Origin: Hemicordylus capensis
Lineage: Eukaryota; Chordata; Lepidosauria; Squamata; Cordylidae
Assembly (NCBI RefSeq): GCF_027244095.1
Contig: NC_069657.1
Coordinates: 5,218,001 to 5,282,000 of the forward strand
DNA length: 64,000 bases
Direction of reading: 5' to 3'
Shown: one piece after another, positions 21,771 through 31,341 of the stretch
Position numbering within the stretch: position 1 is the stretch's first letter
Layout of the letters: the number at the start of each line of letters is the position of its first letter
The notes under the pieces: model-generated
The model's database searches: none
What the model was told of the DNA's origin: nothing
Seen by the model: only the letters and a program-made list of their open reading frames with translations
Position numbers and translations under genes: made by a program

Positions 21771-22072
21771 TACATAGGAACATAAGAAACTGGCATATAC
21801 TGAGTCAGACCATTGGTCTATCTAGCTCAGTATTGTCTTCACAGACTGGCAGCGGCTTCTCCAAGGTTGCAGGCAGGAATCTCTCTCTGCCCTATCTTGG
21901 AGAAGCCAGGAAGGGAACTTGAAACCTTCTGCTCTTCCCAGAGCGGCTTCATCCCCTGAGGGGAAGATCTTGCAGTGCTTACACTTCTAGTCTCCCATTC
22001 ATATGCAACCAGGGCAGACCTTGCTTAGCTAAGGGGACCATTCATGCTTGCTACCACAAGACCAGCTCTCCA
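21771..22072 (-). mobile_element. SINE B, short subtype, inside CR1
   Basis: Full antisense copy from TACATAGGAACATAAGAAAC to ACCACAAGACCAGCTCTCC. CR1 sequence is continuous around it. Confidence 0.9.
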
Positions 22073-22192
22073 TCCAGGCTTCTCTAGTCCAGCATCCCGA
22101 TTCACACAGTGGCCCACCAGGATGCCTCTGAGAAGCCCACAGGCAAGAGGTGAGGGCATGCCCCCTCCCGCTGTTGCTCCCCTGAAACTGGT

Positions 22193-22470
22193 ACATAGGA
22201 ACATAGGAAGCTGCTGTATACTGAGTCAGACCATTGGTCGGTCTAGCTCAGTATTGTCTACAATACAGACTACAGACTACAGATTGGCAGTGGCTTCTCC
22301 AAGGTTGCAGGCAGGAATCTCTCTCTAGATGCTCTTCCCAGAGTGGCTCCATCCCCCGAGGGGAATATCTTACAGTGCTCACACATCAAGTCTCCCATTC
22401 AAATGCAAACAGGGCAGACCCTGCTTAGCTAGGGGGACAAGTCATGCTTGCTACCACAAGACCAGCTCTC
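22193..22470 (-). mobile_element. SINE B, T subtype, inside the same CR1
   Basis: Antisense copy with CTAGATGCTCTTCCC (T subtype) and an internal deletion between the body and that junction. Confidence 0.9.
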
Positions 22471-22659
22471 TATTGGTACTGAGAGGCATCTTACCTCCGA
22501 GGCTGGAGATGGCCTATAGCCACCAGACCTAGTAGCCATTGATAGACCTGTTCTCCATGAATTTGTCTAAGCCCCTTTTAAAGCCATTCAAGCTAATGGC
22601 CATCACCATATCCCATGGGAAAAAATTCCATAGATTAATAGAGTATCCTCTGTGTGAGA

Positions 22660-23030
22660 TGATATGGGTGCATCACCCAAGGAAGGGGTCCCTTCTAAGA
22701 GAGCAGTCCCTTCTTCCTCAGACTGATGTCCTCCTTCCTTGAAAACTTCATTCTCCATGACAGCAGAGAAGCTGTCAGCCTGGGAGTGGGATGCCTCTAT
22801 CACATCCCTGAGAGTCTCATCTGCATATATCTCTGCCTCCCTGAGCTTCTCCAGGTCAGCCACCTTGACTTTGAGGGGATGAATTTGTTCCCTAAGAGCC
22901 AGGGACTCTTTGTACTGAGCACACACCCATGGTTACTGACCCTCAGGCAGATAGTCAAACATGTAACACTCCATGAAGTATGCTGGGAAATACCCCCTCT
23001 CCTGCTGTTATTCTACCTTCATAACTAGTT
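22660..23030 (-). mobile_element. CR1-type LINE ORF1 fragment (coiled coil)
   Basis: Minus-strand 22926-22603 includes CAQYKESLALREQIHPLKV, ADLEKLREAEIYADETLRDV and ASHSQADSFSAVMENE: heptad-like, charged, coiled-coil sequence. Just upstream is ECYMFDYLPEGQ and then, after a stop, PWVCAQ, resembling the Cys-containing start of reptile CR1 ORF1. It abuts a CR1 3' region with most of ORF2 absent. Confidence 0.6.
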
Positions 23031-23929
23031 TTATTGGCTATTTAGAATATAGAGAGCTTGTTTACTTGAAAGCTAGGTCTTAGCTGCAGTTGTCAGCTAA
23101 TTAAAGGTTTTAAGCTCTGTCTTCCAAGAAAATCACAAAGTGGGGTAGCACTCACCTTGTCCTTGTGCTGGGTGTCTCCTTTGTGATAAAGGGGGACTGC
23201 TTGTGTGCCTCCCTGTGTACTTCCCCGCTAAAGTCCACGCAAAACTCCTTTGATATCTGTTAGCAAACGCGTATTTGGAAAGCTCTGGGTAGCAAAGCTC
23301 CCCTGGTCTGAGATTCGTGGCTGGGGATGATGGGCTTTGTAGTCCAACATCATCTGGGGACCCAGGTTTGCAAATCCCTGTTCAATATGGAGGAAGAAAA
23401 ACCCTGACCCAGGGATAGCCAAACTGAGGCTCTCCAACTGCTGTTGGACTACAACTCCCACCCCCCTTGGCTTTGCCATCCCTGCCCTAATCAGGAAAAA
23501 CCCGTATCAAAGCAACACCAGCACTTACGGGGGGAAATGGCAATTAGTTGGATTTTTTTTTTTAGATCAGCATTCTCACAGTAAATATATTTTTCAGACA
23601 TCCATTTCTTTCCTCTCCCTGCAATAGTTAATTTCTGCTCAAAAATTAAAACAGGATAATACCTGGTGCAGTCCTAGTTTGTTGCAATGCACACTTCTCC
23701 AAGAGGTTCTCTCCAGCCTGCAATCTCTCACTCTCTGTGAGCCGCCCTCTTCCAGATGCTGGGCTCTGCTCTGGATGCCGTCTTTTTGCAAAGAGAGTTC
23801 ATTGCTGATAGTGAGCAGCAGCTGGGACTTGCAAGGGTCAGCCCAAGGTTGTGGAATGATGCCCCCTGGAGACAGGTTCAGAGCTCTTCACCATTGTTTT
23901 TCAGATAGAGGGCTTTTAAATTTATAAGT
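23031..23929. other. Intergenic with two MITE fragments
   Basis: About 23318-23388 is a MITE half (GATGATGGGCTTTGTAGTCC, CATCTGGGGACCCAGGTTTG). About 23408-23486 is another palindrome-family fragment (GCTGTTGGACTACAACTCCC, CCATCCCTGCCC). No gene. Confidence 0.6.
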
Positions 23930-24060
23930 ACATGTGTACCCCACCCTTCTCCCAAGGAACTCAGGGTGACACACCTGGCATCCCCCCATTTCATCCTCAC
24001 AACAAACCTATGGAGTAGGTTAGCCTAAGAGAGAGTTTCTGGCCCAGATCCACCCATTAG

Positions 24061-24249
24061 GCTTGTTCACACAGTCATTTGAATCTAGGTTTAATGTGAG
24101 TTACCAACACCAAAGTGATTGTGTGAACCCATGCCAAGGTGGTTTATGACCCTAGATTCCCACCTGGTCATGGGGATAGCTTCAATACTGAATCACCTCA
24201 ATATTGGTAACCCACATTAAACCTAGATTCATACCATGATGTGAACAAG
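24061..24249. mobile_element. MITE with roughly 60-bp terminal inverted repeats, inside SINE A
   Basis: The left arm reads CTTGTTCACAC and GAATCTAGGTTTAATGTGAG; the right arm is its inverse, CCCACATTAAACCTAGATTC and GTGAACAAG. Superfamily not assigned; no clean target duplication. Confidence 0.75.
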
Positions 24250-24299
24250 GAAGTGAGTTTCATGGCTCAACAGGGATTTGGACTTGGATTTCCCAAGTC

Positions 24300-24512
24300 C
24301 TAGAAACATAAGAAGCTGCCTTCTACTGAGTCAGACTCTTGGTCCCTCTAGCTCAGTACTGCCCACACTGACCGGCAGGGGCTCTCCAAGGTTTCAGGAA
24401 GGAGTCTCTTCCAGCCCTACCTGGAGATGTTGCCAGGGAGGGGACTTGGAACGTTCTGCATGCAACACACAGACACTCTGCCCCTGGGCTACGGCCCCAC
24501 GTCAGGCACACT
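24300..24512 (-). mobile_element. SINE C inside SINE A
   Basis: From AAACATAAGAAGCTGCCTTC through CTACCTGGAGATGTTGCC to GGGCTACGGCCCC, the reverse complement of the tRNA-like head. SINE A head sequence resumes at CACTAACCACG. Confidence 0.8.
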
Positions 24513-24794
24513 AACCACGACACTCCACTGGCCCTCAGATTCAAGCCTTCGCTTCGGAGAAGACTTTCGTTGGAGATTTAGCTTCTCCATTGTTAGGTGA
24601 AAGGATAACAATTTCGGATTTATGTAATGAATAGACTGTGCTCCCCCCTCCCCTCCTGGCTGCAAGTGACTTCATAAAGCACTTCCCACCCACCACCAGC
24701 ACCGATTTGAACAAGTCATTTTCCCACCCACATGCATCACATCATGAAGCTGAAGAATTCTTGGGGGAGGAGGAATGGCAGGAAAGGCTCTCTC

Positions 24795-24870
24795 TGTAGA
24801 TGTGTGTGTGTGTGGGGGCATAGCTAGGGGTTCTGGGGGGCTAACCCCAGAACACTAGCACCAGGTCTCT
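24795..24870. repeat. (TG)n run and hAT-type end fragment
   Basis: GTGTGTGTGTGTG is followed by GGGGGCATAGCTAGGGGT, which resembles the terminus of the hAT-like elements here. No second end found. Confidence 0.5.
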
Positions 24871-24884
24871 GTTTGGGAAGTGGG

Positions 24885-25110
24885 GAGCATAATCTCAGTG
24901 GCAGGACACACATGTTGCATGCAGAAGGTCCCAGGTGCAGTACTCAGAACGTCCAGTTGAAAGCATCTTAAATGGTAGCAGCAGCAAGAGCTCTGGGTAA
25001 GGCCCCTCTTGGTTGGCCTGGGACCCTAGGGAGCTGCTGCCGGTCAGAGCAGACAGGAATAGACTGGCCGCCTGGCCCCAGTATAAGGCAAGTCCTTGTA
25101 GTATATGTTG
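24885..25110 (+). mobile_element. SINE C, diverged
   Basis: CAGTGGCAGGACACACATG, GCATGCAGAAGGTCCCAGG, GGAGCTGCTGCCGGTCAGAG and CCAGTATAAGGCAAG in order. More diverged than most copies. Confidence 0.7.
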
Positions 25111-25204
25111 AATAAAATATGCAGCACCATAGACTGTTCATATCACAAGACAAACATTATCTCCATTATAATTCTAGCAGTCATTTAAGGTAGACACTAC
25201 CCAG

Positions 25205-25775
25205 GAGTATGTATGTATGTATGTATGTATGTATTCGTTCGTTCGTTCGTTCATATTTCTACACCACCTGACATGTGCATCCCAAGGCAGTGTACATAAG
25301 TTAAAATACAACAAATTTAAAAACAAGATAAAATGATTACAATTAATTAAAAGCCTGAGCAAACAGGTGTGCCTTGTGAGTCTTTTAAAAAGCTACCAGT
25401 GATGGAGAAACTCTGATTTTAACAGGCACTCCAGAGCCCTGTGGAAGCGACAGAGATGGCCTGGTGCTGAGTAGCTACTAAACAAGCCGGGTGTAGCCAT
25501 AACTGGACTTCCCCAGATGATCTTAATAGGTGGTAGGGTTCATGACAAAGAAGGCACCCAAGCCATTAAGGACTTTATAGGTAATAACCAGCATTTTGTA
25601 TTTTGCTTGGAAACATAATGGCAGCCAGTGCAGTTCTTTTAAGATTGGTGTTATATGGTCTCTTTGGGTTATCCCGGAGACCAGCCTGACTGCTGAATTC
25701 TGCACCAACTGTCATTTCCTGACTATGTACAAAGGCAGCCCCACATAGAGTGCATTACAGTAGTCAAGCCTACTG
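25205..25775 (-). mobile_element. L2-type LINE (copy 3), 3' region
   Basis: Opens with (GTAT)n(GTTC)n at 25206-25250, then the antisense tail CACCACCTGACATGTGCATC. Minus-strand 25708-25523 encodes MVQNSAVRLVSGITQRDHIT and KELHWLPLCFQAKYKMLVI. Confidence 0.88.
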
Positions 25776-25904
25776 TACTGCCAGTAGATCTTCAGGGTCA
25801 GGCCCACAGTTTCCCTTCCTCCAGTTTGATAATTAAACCTTTCCATGTGAATGGAACCCTCTTTTCCAGTGTTTGAAACCATTAATTACCAATGTATGTC
25901 AATT

Positions 25905-26035
25905 ACCAATGACAGTGGCTTCTCCAAGTTTACAGGCAGGAGTCCTTCCAAGACTTACATGGAGATGCTGCCAGGGATTGAACCTGGGACCTTCTGCTTG
26001 CAAAGCAGGGGCTCTGCCACGGAGCTACAGCCTCA
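25905..26035 (-). mobile_element. SINE C, 5' part
   Basis: GGAGATGCTGCCAGGGATTG, AACCTGGGACCTTCTGC, then GCCACGGAGCTACAGCCTC, the reverse complement of a well-kept tRNA-like head. Confidence 0.8.
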
Positions 26036-26150
26036 TCCTAAAATGGATGAGAGGGAATGCCCACTGGAATACACTGCTTCCTCTCCAATGGCTATAGGGA
26101 TGCATGGAATTTCCAAATGGCTGACAGCCGTTCCATGCATTCCATGGCCA
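26036..26150. repeat. Unclassified dispersed repeat, also at 52787-52925
   Basis: The reverse complement contains CCATGCATCCCTATAGCCAT, GAAGCAGTGTATTCCAGTG and GGGCATTCCCTCTCATCCAT, closely matching 52787-52925. Both copies lie against SINE C sequence. Confidence 0.6.
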
Positions 26151-26295
26151 TCTGGTCCATCTAGCTCAGTACTGTCTACACTGACTGGCAGCAGTGCTCC
26201 AGGGTTGCAGGCAGGAGTCTTTCCAAGCCGTACCTGGAGATGCCAGGGAAGGCAGAAGGCAAAAGCTATTCCGCTGAGCTGCAGCTCAGCCTGGG
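26151..26295 (-). mobile_element. SINE C, 3' body
   Basis: GGTCCATCTAGCTCAGTACT, CTGACTGGCAGCAGTGCTCC and CGTACCTGGAGATGCCAGGG. With 25905-26035 it may be one SINE split by the 26036-26150 repeat or two copies. Confidence 0.7.
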
Positions 26296-26464
26296 AGCAG
26301 AAGGAAGAGTGGAACCAGGAGTGCCCTGCTTTGCAGCTCACTCCCTGAGCTACTGCTGGAGTACCCTCTGTTCATGTCCAGCGGACTTGTTCAGGCTTGT
26401 GAGAGAGCTATTATGTGCCTCTCCTCCCTCGAATCAGAATTTGGAACCATCTATTACCCACTGT

Positions 26465-26511
26465 GACGTGTTTAATGTCCAGAGACGAAAGTTTGGGCGG
26501 TATATAAATTT

Positions 26512-26570
<59 letters not shown>
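26465..26570 (+). mobile_element. L2-type 3' terminus with (GATA)n tail
   Basis: GTTTGGGCGGTATATAAATT leads straight into an uninterrupted GATA tract at 26511-26570. Confidence 0.8.
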
Positions 26571-26571
<1 letters not shown>

Positions 26572-26574
26572 TTT

Positions 26575-28720
26575 TTCTGTGGATAAAATCTCTCATATTT
26601 GGGACGACTTGGATTTAGACCCCACAATTACTGCAGTGTCTGAATCAGAGGTATCCAGTGACTCCTCTTATGTAGTCAGACTGGATCAGTTTCAGTCTGT
26701 GACTCGTGAGGATGTGGACAAGCTGCTTGGAGTGACACGACCTTCCACCTGTTCTCCTGACCCTTGCCTGACATGGCTAATACTATCCGGCAGGGAGGCT
26801 GTTGTAGAAGGCCTAGTAGAGATCATAAATGCTTCTCTGAGGGAGAGCAGAATGCCTCCTAGCCTTAAGGAGGCAATTATTAGACCACTCCTGAAGAAAC
26901 CTGTCTTGGATTCCTCAGAGTTGAGCAACTATAGACTTGTCTCCAACCTTCCATGGCTGGGCAAGGTAACTGAGACGGTGGTGGCCTCCCAACTTCAAGC
27001 AGTCTTGGATGAAACTGATTATCTAGACCCGTTTCAGACTGGCTCTTGGTGGGCTATGGGGTAGAGACTGCCTTGATCAGCCTGACCGATGATCTCCAAT
27101 TGGGAATTGACAGACGAAGTGTGACTCTGTTGGTCCTTTTGGACCTCTTGGTGGCTTTCGATACTATCAACCATCGTATGCTTCTAGAGCATCTGAGGGG
27201 ATTGGGGGTGGGAGGCACTGCTTTGCAGTGGTTTCACTCTTACCTCTTGGGCAGATTCTAGATGGTGTCCCTCATGGACTGTTCTTCAAAATCTGAACTT
27301 TTGTATGGTGTGCCTCAATATTGTCTCCGATGTTGTTTAACATCTACATGAAACCGCTGGGAGCAGAGGCGTAACTAGGGAAAACGGCGCCCGGGGCAAG
27401 CACTGAAATGGCGCCCCCCGCGCCCCCCACCCTCCCTACATTATACTTAGGTTTTTCCTCACAAGCGCCCGCTGCCACCGCCAAGCCAGGCCACTGACTG
27501 GCCGCCAGGCGCCAACAAAGCAATGGGGGGGGTGCGGGCGGCGCAGAAGGGACCGCTCGTGGGGGAGGGGGCGCCGACGTGCTCCCTTGACTGCTGCAGT
27601 GCTGCTGCACTGAACAGGAAACATTTGTATTAACAAATTTTTTTAAAAAAAATTACAAAAAAATTTTTTGGTCATGGCGGTGCCCCCCACGTGACCAGAA
27701 AAGATGGCGCCCGGGGCACGTGCCTCCCCTGCCCCCCTATAGTTACGCCTCTGGCTGGGAGAGATCATCGGGAGATTTGGTGCAGGGTGTTATCAATATG
27801 CTGATGACACTCAAATCTTTTTCTCCAAGTCAACAACAACCTCCGGAGAAGGCCTAGCCTCCCTAAATGCCTGCTTGGAGGCAGTGATGGGCTGGATGAG
27901 AGGTAACAAGCTGAGGCTGAAACCAGATAAGACGGAGGTACTTATTGTGCGGGGTCGGAACTTGGGAGATGATTTTGATCTGCCCGTTCTGGATGGGGTC
28001 ACACTTCCCCAGAAGGAACAGGTACACAGTCTGGGGGTGTTTCTGGACACAAAACTCTCCCTGGTGTCCCAGGTTGAGGCAGTGGCCAGAAGTGCCTTTT
28101 ATCAGCTTCGACCGATGTGCCAGCTGCATCCATTTCTTGAGATAAATGACCTCAGAACAGTAGTACCTCTGCTTGTCGCCTCCAGACTTGATTACTGCAA
28201 TGCACTCTATGTGGGGCTGCCTTGTATGTAGTCCAGAAACTGCAGTTAGTCCAGAATGCGGCAGCCAGGTCGGTCTCTGGGTCATCTTGGAGAGACCATA
28301 TCACGCCTATCTTAAAAGATCTACACTGGTTGCTGATAAGTTTCCGGGCAAAATACAAGGTTTTGGTTATGACCTATAAAGCCCTAAACAGCTTTGGCCC
28401 TGGGTATTTAAGAGAGGTTCGTCTGCAGTTGCCACTGGCTCGTCTGGTGGCTACTCAGCAATGGGCCTTCTCCGTTGCTGCTCCGAGGCTTTGGAACACA
28501 CTTCCTGCTGAAAGAAGAGCCACCCCATCTCTTACAACTTTTAAAAAGGCAGTCAAGACGCATTTGTTCACCCAGGCTTTTAATTAGATATTGTTTTAAT
28601 TGTGTTTTTAATAGTTTTAACGTTTTAAATTTTAAATTGTTGTAATGTTTTAATCTTTTTATCTGTTGTTCTTATTGTTTAGTTATAAACTAGCCAGAGA
28701 CTTGCGTTTTGGGTGGCATA

Positions 28721-28763
<43 letters not shown>

Positions 28764-28765
28764 AT
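26575..28765 (+). mobile_element. L2-type LINE (copy 4), RT through 3' end, split by a hAT-like element
   Basis: From 26579 it encodes LDPTITAVSESEVSSDSSYV, VDKLLGVTRPSTCSPDPC, RESRMPPSLKEAIIRPLLKK, LLVLLDLLVAFDTINHRM (RT catalytic motif), then after the insertion QYADDTQIFFSKSTTTSGEG-like sequence near 27795 (YADD box), MRGNKLRLKPDKTEVLIV, VGLPCM and APRLWNTLPAERRATPSLTT. The tail GGTGGCATATAAATA passes into (AAAT)n at 28721-28765. EN is missing; a few stops and shifts are present. Confidence 0.92.
27364..27753. mobile_element. hAT-like MITE (390 bp) with perfect 8-bp duplication
   Basis: Ends CAGAGGCGTAACTAGG and AGTTACGCCTCTG. The target duplication GCTGGGAG is identical at 27356-27363 and 27754-27761, splitting the L2 copy just before its YADD box. 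Both ends are nearly identical to the two ends of the 2.6 kb element at 45420-48057. Confidence 0.93.
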
Positions 28766-29153
28766 CCCTCACTCTGAGGGGGCCACCAGGGAGAGGGGTG
28801 AACACGGGCCCCCTCTCCCCTACCTACGCCCCTGGGAGATGAGCAAGTGCAGAAGCACACATTTTTTAGACCTACTGCTAATGTTGGCCACCATTCATGG
28901 ATCCATTTTCCTGACCTAGAAACCCCCCTGCATTGCATTAAAGACTCTGAATCCATGTTGAAAAAGCAAAGCCAGTAAAAACTAGGTCAGTGATTTTAAT
29001 ATTTTTCATTCATCCCGATTATGTTGCTAAATGGATGTTAGAACTGCAAGCATTGATAATTCATAACGGGACGCTTTAAGGCTAAACGGTAGATTAAGGC
29101 CTCAAACTTACATTTTCTGTTTTGCTGCTCTAAATAGTTTTAGACGACTTCAG
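28766..29153. other. hAT-end fragment, then nothing recognised
   Basis: About 28790-28835 ends CCTACCTACGCCCCTGGG, like the right terminus of the hAT-like families here. The remainder to 29153 is AT-rich and unassigned. Confidence 0.45.
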
Positions 29154-29447
29154 GGGCTTTTTCAGATGGTGACTTTACCGCAACCTTACTTTGGGAGGGT
29201 GGGTGTGCGTTCACATATCGGCCAGATTTACCCCAATGTCCTCGAAATCTCTGCTATTTCAGAGAGTGCTTCACACATGATTCGGGTTTTCCCCTCCGTG
29301 TTGGAACCTAGCCCAATTTATGTCCTTTATATTTTTTCAGCCCGGGGTGAAAAAATCCTCTTTTTGCATCAGAGTATCTGTTATGCCCTGAACTCACAGT
29401 AAAGCCTCATGGTAAACCTGAGGTAAAGTCTGCTATCTGAAAAGCCT
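29154..29447. mobile_element. MITE with terminal inverted repeats
   Basis: The left end GGGGCTTTTTCAGATGGTGA with ACTTTACCGC mirrors the right end (reverse complement GGAGGCTTTTCAGATAGCAG with ACTTTACCTC). Superfamily and target duplication not resolved. Confidence 0.65.
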
Positions 29448-30008
29448 CCAGGCAGTTATCCGCACATGGCTTTATGCTGTGGGGTAAATGTTGAGCGAAG
29501 CCACTTCGAATCACACTCACGGCATTGTGGGAAGCAGCCCCTCCCCTCTGCACTCTGGTTTTGTTTTGATGCAAGTTCACATGTTTTCCTTGTAGCCAAT
29601 GGGGGGCGGGGAAGAGAGAGAGTACTAAAGAGCTACATCTGCATTTCTAAAGAAAAGCATCCTTCTCATCATACTAATGATTCTATGTCAGTGCCTCTCC
29701 CTATTTGCTCCAGCATTTTCAGAAAAAGTAGCTTAAAACCGGCATTTTAAAAACCTGGAAATACTTCGAGATAAGCTAGAATTCTCTCTAGAGAGCCAGC
29801 GTGGTGTAGTGGTTAGAGTGCTGGACTAGAACCGGGGAGACTCGAGTTCAAACCCCCATTCAGCCATGAAACTAACTTGGTGACTCTGGGCCAGTCACTT
29901 CTCTCTCAGCCTAACCTACTTCACAGGGTTGTTGTGAAAGAGAAACTCAAGTATGTAGTACACCGCTCTGGGCTCCTTGGAGGAAGAGCAGGATATAAAA
30001 TGTAAAAT

Positions 30009-30044
<36 letters not shown>

Positions 30045-30165
30045 CAAAGCCCGACTTGCGTGTGAAGTGGGTCCAAGGATCTCGAAGGGACTTCAGGGTA
30101 AGTTTGGCTGATGCGTCCCTCCGAAGGAGATTCGGGACAGAAGCCCTGTCTGTAAAGCCTCCAGC
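29448..30165. mobile_element. Unclassified MITE, same family as 55069-55447, split by SINE A
   Basis: GGCTTTATGCTGTGGGGTAA, GCGAAGCCACTTCGAAT, GAAGCAGCCCCTCCCCTCTG, CCTGGAAATACTTCGAG and AGGAGATTCGGG occur in the same order (reverse complement) in the 55 kb copy. SINE A occupies 29788-30046. Confidence 0.75.
29788..30046 (+). mobile_element. SINE A with (ATC)n tail, inside the MITE
   Basis: GAGAGCCAGCGTGGTGTAGT, GAGTTCAAACCCCCATTC, CACAGGGTTGTTGTGAAAG, then GAGCAGGATATAAAATG and an ATC microsatellite at about 30011-30044. The well-kept head and core suggest it is among the younger family A copies. Confidence 0.9.
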
Positions 30166-30371
30166 AGATTTCCCTTTCCCTTTTGAGTTTTCTAGCTTAT
30201 CATTCGTAGTTTGGAGAGGAGCCACTCCATAGCAAACCCTGAACTCAATGCCTAGTTTGCTTCTATGTTCAGGGATCCGAGTTTTCACCAGAGGGGAAAG
30301 AAGTAAACTGCTCCTGGCACAAAGAACAGCTCCTGACCTGGGGCTTTTGCAGTTCCGAGAGAAATGCTGTG

Positions 30372-30512
30372 ACTTGTGGAGCATAGGCAGCTGCCTTCTA
30401 CCAAGTCAGACCCACCTTGGTCTTTCTAGCTCAGGACTCTACACTGACTGGCTGCAGCACTCTCCAGGGTTTCAGGCAGGAGTCTCTCCCAGCCTTACCT
30501 GCAGATGTTAGC
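30372..30512 (-). mobile_element. SINE C body
   Basis: GGCAGCTGCCTTCTACCAAG, GGTCTTTCTAGCTCAGGACT, CAGGCAGGAGTCTCTCCCAG. The head is missing. Confidence 0.75.
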
Positions 30513-30527
30513 ACCACAAGCTCTAAC

Positions 30528-30790
30528 AGCTCTATCTATCTAATTTATATACCACTTGATATGTTATACATAGGCGGTGTACACAGCTTAAAATATAAGC
30601 ATAGACAGGATAAAACTTTAAAAACAATTTTACAAACTAAAACAAGCAGTTTAAAGTTAATTAATTAACTAAAAGCCCGAGGAAACAGTTGTGTCTTAAG
30701 GGTCTCTTTAAAAGCAGCCAGAGATGAAGAAGCTCTTATTTTGGCAGGGTGCACATTCCAGAGCACTGCGCATCATGTCAGTCATTGGCA
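30528..30790 (-). mobile_element. L2-type LINE 3' end
   Basis: TTATATACCACTTGATATG then AAAAGCCCGAGGAAACAGTT and GCACATTCCAGAGCACTG, the same antisense order as at 25250-25460. Confidence 0.8.
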
Positions 30791-30864
30791 CTATGGTGCA
30801 AACATCCCCCACATAAGCAGCAATGGGCGATTTCATCCTTCTTTTGCCTGCAGGGCAGTTTGTT

Positions 30865-31140
30865 TAAACATAAGAACATAAGGACATAAGAAGAGCCCTG
30901 CTAGATCAGGCCCAAGGAAGCCCATCTAGTTCAGCATCCTTTTTCACCCAGTGGCCCACCAGATACCGCTGGAAGCCTACAGGCAGGAGTTGAGGACATG
31001 CCCTCTCTCCTGCTGTTACTCCCCTGCAACTGGTACTCAGAGGTATCCTGCCTCTAAGGCTGGAGGTGGCCCATAGCCCTCTGACTAGTAGCCGTTGATA
31101 GATCTCTCCTCCATGAAGTGATCCAAACAAAATCACTGTC
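30865..31140 (-). mobile_element. CR1 LINE 3' UTR
   Basis: ACATAAGAACATAAGGACAT, GAGCCCTGCTAGATCAGGCC, GTGGCCCACCAGATACCGCT and AGTAGCCGTTGATAGATCTC. Confidence 0.88.
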
Positions 31141-31254
31141 ATTCCTTAAGGCTGCAGTATCCATAGGGAAGGAGGCACTTAAATTAGAAGGGAACCTACC
31201 CACCCCCATGCTCATTTAGAAAGTAGCTGCCAACCAATTTTCTGATGTGGAACA

Positions 31255-31341
31255 AACTGATGTGGAGTTGTTGTACACCACCCAGAGCCTCTGGATGGGC
31301 GGTTTATAAATGTAATCAATCAATCAATCAATCAATCAATC
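31255..31341 (+). mobile_element. L2-like 3' terminus with (CAAT)n tail
   Basis: GTACACCACCCAGAGCC, GGATGGGCGGTTTATAAATG, then a CAAT microsatellite at about 31314-31340. Confidence 0.8.

Larger units (their letters stand above)
21729..22650 (-). mobile_element. CR1 LINE 3' region with two SINE B insertions
   Basis: CR1 3' UTR pieces lie at 21729-21770 (ATAAAAAACAGCCCTGCTGG), 22076-22192 (CTAGTCCAGCATCCCG, CACAGTGGCCCACCAGGATG) and 22471-22640 (CCATTCAAGCTAATGGCCAT). Joined in order they follow the standard antisense CR1 3' end. The flanking words AGGCTT and TGGTA recur on both sides of the first and second SINE. Confidence 0.88.
23930..24535 (-). mobile_element. SINE A, antisense, with two insertions
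   Basis: Antisense core at the left (CATCCTCACAACAAACC, GTAGGTTAGCCTAAGAGAGA), box B region near 24270 (CAGGGATTTGGACTTGG), and the head at the far right (CTAACCACGACACTCCACTG). A MITE and a SINE C separate the pieces. Confidence 0.75.
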
